Shown: positions 58,901 to 64,000 of the stretch, piece by piece
Numbering within the stretch: the first letter of the stretch is position 1
How the letters are laid out: each line of letters starts with the position of its first letter
Assembly (NCBI GenBank): GCA_033819885.1
Contig: JAQYUZ010000001.1
Coordinates: forward strand, 186,001-250,000
Origin: Microbotryomycetes sp. JL201
Taxonomy: Eukaryota; Basidiomycota; Microbotryomycetes
Direction of reading: 5' to 3'
Length of the DNA stretch: 64,000 bases
The notes under the pieces: generated by a model
The model's input: only the letters and a program-made list of their open reading frames with translations
Database searches by the model: none
What the model was told of the DNA's origin: nothing
Program-made: the position numbers and the translations under genes

Positions 58901-59986
58901 GTAAGCTGACTGACTGTGCGCCAACTGCCCAAATAATCTTGTCCTCCCAGTCATCAATCTCGGCCATGTCAAACTCATGCTCGTCTTGCGGCGGTTTCCA
59001 CTTTGTCTTGGCCAATCGGTTGCTTCGCTGAAATCTCGGACTGGTCAGACAGGCAACCGAGCAAAATTTGTATCAACAGTACACACCTCAACTGCCTTCA
59101 GAAGCTCTTCGTCGCTGCTGACGTCTTCTTCGCCTCTTTGTTGATTACGCGGTTGCGACTCCATGAGCAGACGTCGCAACCGATTGTCCCTCTTGGACGG
59201 ACGCAGAGGCGCAACAAGGACGTCGCGAGTCGAACGAGACCATGGCAGTTCGTCCGCGCTCGGCAGAGCCACTGGCATCCGACAAGCGTCGGTCTCTCAG
59301 CACAACGCGCCTCGGTCATCAACTTTGCGCGACTTACGTTTGACAGGCTCAGCGGCAACACGTTGACGTTTGCGGGGCTTTGTACCAAATAAATCGGTGA
59401 AAGCCAATGTCTTGCCTCGTTCAAACGTCGGAAACAGCTCTTTCACGTCGACTTGCTTGACTCGTGGTGGCGGCGGAATCGGGTCGACCGACATGCGCTG
59501 GATGTTGCTGTCATCTACGGGAGCGTTCTTTGCGTCGTCCTGAGGAGCTGTCGGTGCGGCGAACAAGTTGGCCATCTCTCCGTCCTGGGGCTCTTGCTTG
59601 ACGTTGCTAGCGACCTTGGCGGCGCCTTCGTCCTCGTCGTCCTCGTCAAAGTCATCCTCTTCGCCCCTCATGAGCTGTCGCACGCCGGAAGTAGCTGACG
59701 AGCCGAACTGCTCGGCCGGTCCTGAGGCTCCATTGACGCGCTCGTCGTACATTTCGCGGTCAATCTCGGCCTCGAGATCGGCGCGGGGGTCGTACTCCTC
59801 GCCGTCGTCGAGCGCGTCGTCCATGAACTTGCCATCATAAATTGCATCTCTAGAGAATGAGGCGTTTGTGCGCACGCCGACTTGGCTCTGCACAGAGTCG
59901 AGTCCGTCGGCGTCGATGCCCAAGTCACGAAAGACTTCGCTCAGCGCAAAACCGCCGAGCTGTCCGACGACTTCGTTGTCGTCCAT
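55960..59986 (-). CDS. TAF1: TFIID subunit TAF1
   Basis: Eleven exons encode TAF1, the largest TFIID subunit. The acidic N-terminus (MDDNEVVGQLGGFALSEVFR) fits the TAND-like region. The central DUF3591 domain reads WEDKIIW, NLEFEKGSWLQGIVWDVSKP, ELNMSNDKEYEVK, LRAFHRPAMQFP, LKDTSPFILWEFSEENPPII, NVGMGSILVNYYRKRTPDD, LGEPFLLEGTDESPFKVFGP, TVPTLYNNLIRAPVF, and FIRDIKNMFVVGQTYPLTEV. The C-terminus has LKRNQERRLARKNQKLGIPV and a zinc knuckle CGNCGQRGHMKTSKKLCPRW, then an Ala/Pro-rich tail with about 14 Ala. No bromodomain is present, as in fungal TAF1. Introns are about 52-67 nt (starting near 59272, 59028, 58863, 58636, 58402, 57865, 57561, 57091, 56544 and 56350). It shares a 262-bp divergent region with the myosin light chain gene. 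Confidence 0.95.
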
Positions 59987-60248
59987 AATGTTGTTGAGTG
60001 CGAAGTGTGTGGCAACAGGCGCTTGAACGATGGCTGTCGGGTGTGCAGCGGCACACTGCGCGAGGAAGCTGACTGGGACGAAGCCTCCCGGCTCGACAGC
60101 CTGCTACTGCAGCACAGATCTGACTACAGTGATTCTGTTTAAGATGTGTCGGGTTTGGCCTATGTGTTGCCAAAGGGGTTAGGGAAACAAACAAGCGACG
60201 CTGCGCAGCCGAGCAATCGCGACCCCTGTCCCTCTTGCGTCACCCGTC
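59987..60248. promoter_or_regulatory. Divergent promoter TAF1 / myosin light chain
   Basis: A 262-bp interval between opposed starts. No defined element recognised. Confidence 0.45.
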
Positions 60249-61187
60249 ATGTCTTTCCTCGGATTGGGCCGGCCATCGACGAAACATTCAAAGCATCCTC
60301 GACAGTCGTCAGGCCAATTTACGGCCGTGTTTGATTCGCAGCAGGTGCGTAGACGCTACGGTCGCCACATACTACCGCCGACCGGCGAGTCAATCACTCT
60401 TGTACTTGTTCTCGCAGATCCAGACGTTCAAGGAAGCATTCAACGTGAGTGTTACAGAGCGACCGTTCTGCGTTTCACTGTTCAGAGACGCGTCGGGCGG
60501 AGATCATCCAACTTGCTGGCAATGGGAACAAGCAGCGCGGCACTGACCAGGTACACCGGTTGAGTAGTTCTTTGACCAAGACGGAGACGGTTGGATCACG
60601 CGCTCGGATCTCATCGCATTGCTGACGTCGCTCGGTTCGTTTGTCTGTGCGCGCTCGAACCTCATCCGAGGCTGACGAGTGCCCACGCTTACAGGAGAGA
60701 ATCCCTCGCCGGACCGCATATCTACACTGCTTGGTGCTCGGCCTACGACAACAAATCAGTCATTGTTCCAGTCTTCCGACGAGCGCATCAACTTCACGAG
60801 TCAGTCGTGTTGCCACTGTTCGTTGTGGCGCTCCCTAAACAAATCACCTAACCTACCGCAGTGTTTGTGACCATGATGTCAGAGCACCTGTCTACCATGG
60901 ATCCAGAGCAAGAGCTGCTCGAGGCGTTTGCAACGTTTGACGAGGGCAATCGCGGTCTGATTCGTCCGACAGAGTTGCGCAAGTGCCTGATGACGGAGGG
61001 ACAATGCATGTCAGAGGACGAGGTGAGAGAACACGCACTTGTCATATGTCAAGCTCCAATATCGCTCATCTGATTGAATTTGCAGCTCAACAGGCTGTTG
61101 TCGCCGCCGTTCGTCACCGCCACAGGCGACTTCAAATATCGCTTGTTCTGCGAAACTCTGCGAGTGACGGACCAGGAATCTCACTAG
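60249..61187 (+). CDS. Myosin regulatory light chain (EF-hand, Rlc1-like)
   Basis: Six exons encode about 185 residues. A basic, Ser-rich N-terminus (RPSTKHSKHPRQSSGQFTAV) resembles the phosphorylated tail of regulatory light chains. The core reads SQQIQTFKEAFN, FFDQDGDGWITRSDLIALLT (EF loop D-x-D-x-D-G, Asp at position 12), INFTMFVTMMSEHL, ELLEAFATFDEGNRGLIRPT (a degenerate loop) and DFKYRLFCETLRV. One canonical Ca2+ loop plus degenerate ones fits myosin RLC. Introns are about 60345-60417, 60445-60567, 60635-60694, 60800-60861 and 61023-61085. Exon 2 is only 27 nt. The partner would be a type II myosin of the contractile ring. Confidence 0.88.
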
Positions 61188-61383
61188 TCGCAGTCTCCTG
61201 TGTCTTCCTTTACGCTTCTGACAGCTGTACTGTGCTGGTTCTCTGTTGCCATACATGTTTCCTATTGTACAAAGCCGTTTCTGAACGACGATCAATTGCA
61301 AAGCATCCCCAATGAAACCTTGATACGCGTATCAGCACTCACAATCATAGTTTCTGAGAGGTTCAGACTCACTCTTTGCTTTT

Positions 61384-62050
61384 CTACCCTTGCAACAACT
61401 CTGATGCGAGCCAATCTTCGTAGCTGCCGTCAGGCAAGAACCGCCGGACCACGAGCGGAATCTTTTGTGCTGCCAGCTCCTTCATTGCGATCTGCAGAGG
61501 ATCTGATTCTCCCTCGAGCGGGACGAGTACCGGTGCGTTCATACTGTTGCAAGACGAGCCAAAGTTTAGGTTCATAAACCCCCTCAAGATGAGAGCGAGC
61601 CCCGTCGCGAAGCGTCTCACCTGATTTGCAAAGCCCTTGTCCCTAGAATCCGAGCCTTTTCGTACTTGGTCATGAAAGGCGTCGTGATGCGTTCCTTGTT
61701 TGCTTCGGCAGGCACAGGTCCCTGAGGTCCGACGCCCGATTCAATCACGTCGTCGTCATCTCCGGTTCGACCTTCGACTCCAGCAAGATCTTCATCTTCG
61801 TTCAGAACGAAATCGTCCTCGTCCTGTCAGAGGTGCAAGCGGACACGAGATGACAAGTCGGCCGCGGTCAGTCACGTGCACTGATGCGGAAGTGTTGGAG
61901 AGATGGAAACGAGCTCGAGCAGCTTGAAACAGGTCATTGACAGTGAATCCTGTCCTATGCACTTTGCTTCGGATCGTTGCTCGCCTCGCAATCTGGTTTT
62001 CGCTGGCGCGTGCTCGGCGCAAAGCCTCAGTGCTGTCTATCGCTCACCAT
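61384..62050 (-). CDS. RPO26: RNA polymerase subunit RPB6 (shared by Pol I, II, III)
   Basis: The protein is clearly Rpb6: an acidic N-terminus [13 protein letters not shown], then [60 protein letters not shown] and [17 protein letters not shown]. The main exons are about 61823-61621 and 61543-61384, joined over a 77-nt intron in phase. The start is the odd part. The exon at 61823 follows a clear CTGACAG acceptor but has no ATG. The nearest suitable donor upstream is an ATG immediately followed by GTGAGC at 62050-62048, implying an ATG-only exon and a 224-nt intron, for a 121-residue protein. That start is inferred; the rest is firm. Confidence 0.85.
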
Positions 62051-62524
62051 ACGACTCTGATCACTATAGAAGGTTGATCAACTTGAGTCAAAGCTGTTCG
62101 AAAGCAGCGGATAGATCATCTTCGGTGTAGCTTACAAGTCTTCGCCTTGGATCGACCCTGCGTCCGACATGCTAGTGCGAGTTAATCAACGGTTGCTGGT
62201 GTGGTCGGTGCAGCGCTGTCTGATAGACGATCGTATTGACAGTCGGTGTTTCGAAGAGTACGTGCTCGTGGCGGGTTCAAAGGGGAGACTAGAGATTGCA
62301 GTCAATCACGCAAACGCCATAAATTGTCAAACGAACAAAGGGAGCACAATTAGTCGTGATTCAATACTATATTCGACTCCTGCAAACATCTTCCCGGCAA
62401 TGTCTTCTACAAACTAAATTTCTTCCTTTTTTTTAAAGGAGGTTCCGGCAAAACGACCGGAAGCTGTAGTCTGGCTGTTCAATCCTGAAAGTGTAGTTTC
62501 CGCTGAAACACAGCTCTCGAGCAC
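62051..62524. other. Intergenic region between RPB6 and the last gene
   Basis: 474 nt with no supported gene. A plus frame at 62169-62417 has no recognisable motif. A short poly-T/poly-A patch lies near 62425-62440. Confidence 0.45.
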
Positions 62525-64000
62525 TTAAGGGCCGTCTGGTGGCGGCGGATGGTACTTGCCAGCCAGGCGCGCTTCGATCCTTCTGCGCTCTGGGGAAGAC
62601 ACCCGCTTCCGGGAATACAGCTTGATCAAGTCCCTATTGATGCGAAGTTCTGTCTGCACCGCCGAGAGCTCAATCGTCAGTCCGAATTGATCTTCTTTGG
62701 CTCGGAAATTAAACGCTCAAATGCACCTCTGCCGACGATCCGATCGACGGGGAAGGGTCACTCCTCTTGACAATGCTTCCGGCGCGGCCACGGGCGATTC
62801 TTGCGCTGTCACCGTTGTGCCAAGCGCCGTCCGAGATGCCGAGTCGCTGGGTGAGCTCAGCCTTCGAGGTCTTGGCTGAGGCCGGGGTTTGTTCGTCGGA
62901 GACTCCAGGTGCATCAAAGCCACGCATCACTATTGGTCCGTCGATAGAGTTGGGTCTGTTGATGGGCAGTGCAGTCGTGTATTGGGGCGAGGGTGGTGGC
63001 TGAGTCGCTGAACGCGTCTGAGGGTGCTGCAGCATTCTCAAAGCAGTAGTGCTTAGCCGTTTTGCCAGGCTGTGCATCTTGGGGGTGTGGCCCGCGGTAG
63101 AATGGGGTGGCGTTTGAGACCGAACATGGGTCGAGCCAGCGCCGTTACCTTTGCCCGTCGTTTTGTGCGATGATAGTGGACCTTTGCCGTGAAGCGAGCT
63201 GGCACCCGGCCACATGTGCGACCTGAGCGATGTATGCGAAATCTTGGCACTGATTCGATCAATGAAAGGCCGAGAAGTGCGAACGTTCTCTCGGACCTCC
63301 CGAGAACGACCGCGGGACTGACTGGAGGCGAAAACAAACTCTTCTTGCTGCTGAGACTCTTGCGTTGGAAACGTCGACACAGAGAACACGCGCCGATTCG
63401 AAGAAGCGGGTAAGGTAGGACGTCGGTTATCTGACTTTCCCGGCTGCAGCTCAATCGACTTGTGTGAGCCGTCAGACGAAATACGTTCCTCGCCAGGAGT
63501 CATCTGTGCACGAGCAAGTCTCGCCCGCTCTTGACGTTCCAACTCCTTGTCGTTGTTGCGCATGGCAAATTCAAGAGTCGTAGTGTTGCCACCGCACCAA
63601 GCGTTTGCCACTTGAGAGTCGGACACGACGACTGTTTTCAGACCATGCTGTCCATGAGGCTTGGGTGCTGTCCACAAAGGGTGGACATCCACTTTGATGT
63701 CCCGCTGCTGCGAGACAGGTGATGATCTCAGGAGCGTCGGAGACATTGAAGCGGATCGAAAGACATGGTTGGTGGACACGACAAGAGCAGCGGGGTCGGG
63801 CGTCGAGAGCAGAGATGAGGTCGGCGGTTTGGACATTAGTCCCGGCGCAGACTTGCGACGGTCTTTGGTGCTGGTGCCATGCGCGTTCATGACGTCGAGC
63901 GATTTCGAAGTATGGTCGTAATGCTGAACAAGCAAAGTCGGAGGCCAAAGCACGTCAGTCACGCAGATCCAGGAAGGACTGGGAGTAAGAAGTTTTTGCA
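62525..64000 (-). CDS. Ser/Arg-rich protein of unknown function, 5' end outside window
   Basis: One long exon (to about 62750) reads without interruption from near the window edge. A splice of about 46 nt (GTGACC donor, TTTGAG acceptor near 62700) then leads into a compact C-terminal exon: TFNFRAKEDQFGLTIELSAV, QTELRINRDLIKLYSRKR, RRRIEARLAGKYHPPPPDG, stop at 62525-62527. The first in-frame ATG seen is at 63962, but an acceptor-like TTGTTCAG just downstream (about 63922) suggests the gene continues leftward in transcript sense beyond 64000. The body is Ser, Thr, Pro and Arg rich, with one more ordered patch (SQVANAWCGGNTTTLEFAMR). Family not recognised. The helical C-terminal block is the most likely conserved part. 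Confidence 0.6.

Noticed and set aside
62169-62417. 82-codon plus frame in the RPB6 upstream gap
   Set aside because: No motif and no link to neighbouring genes.
1-64000. tRNA, rRNA, CRISPR, transposon or LTR/viral remnants
   Set aside because: No cloverleaf with a convincing T-arm, no spaced repeats, no terminal repeats, and no transposase, reverse transcriptase, integrase, capsid or envelope motifs were seen. The few GGTTCGA strings lie inside coding exons.

Overview
This window looks like a gene-dense nuclear segment of a basidiomycete fungus, probably a yeast-like or dimorphic lineage with a compact genome. Nearly every gene is cut by short introns, mostly 50 to 75 nt, with GTGAGT/GTAAGT/GTCAGT donors and CTGAC/CTAAC-type branch sites. 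Intergenic gaps are mostly 70 to 450 nt, coding density is high, and base composition is roughly balanced to mildly GC-rich. The protein families are fungal, and several (AA14-type LPMO, alcohol acetyltransferase-like, DHA1 MFS, fungal TCF25/Rqc1, AP-1 with a PAP1 tail) fit a basidiomycete. The gene density and intron style recall Mixia-like Pucciniomycotina, but that is only a guess. I see no tRNA, rRNA, CRISPR, transposon, LTR element or viral fossil.

Layout, left to right. 1-5.8 kb: end of a coiled-coil protein, an XRCC2-like recombination ATPase, the ribosome biogenesis factor SLX9, and an AP-1-type bZIP factor. 5.8-7.2 kb: the largest intergenic gap. 7.2-9.7 kb: a secreted AA14-like copper oxygenase with Thr-rich linkers and a discoidin-like tail. 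10-18.1 kb, minus strand: RRB1, YJU2 and SF3B1/HSH155. 18.3-25.5 kb: TCF25/RQC1, an unknown protein, a membrane RING-H2 protein, and a 64-residue HMG/YABBY-like protein. 25.7-30.6 kb: SKI2 with 19 exons. 30.7-38.5 kb, plus strand: cyclophilin-40, an ENT nucleoside transporter, an acetyltransferase-like enzyme and an MFS transporter. 38.8-43.3 kb, minus strand: an arrestin-like protein and CCT7. 43.4-47.8 kb: CTR9. 47.9-60 kb, minus strand: RPN10, a giant golgin-like coiled coil and TAF1. 60.2-64 kb: myosin regulatory light chain, RPB6, and an unknown partial gene.

Functionally most of the window is housekeeping for gene expression: transcription (TAF1, RPB6, CTR9), splicing (SF3B1, YJU2), mRNA decay and translation quality control (SKI2, RQC1), ribosome assembly (SLX9, RRB1), and protein folding or turnover (CCT7, CYP40, RPN10, RING protein). 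The accessory-looking parts are the secreted LPMO with its long upstream region and the ENT/acetyltransferase/MFS block.

I rebuilt about 129 introns by reading frames across splice sites. Seven use GC-AG rather than GT-AG. Two genes appear to have a first coding exon that is only the ATG. Splice coordinates are hand-derived and may be off by 1-2 nt. Function calls come from recognising family motifs by eye; no search was run.
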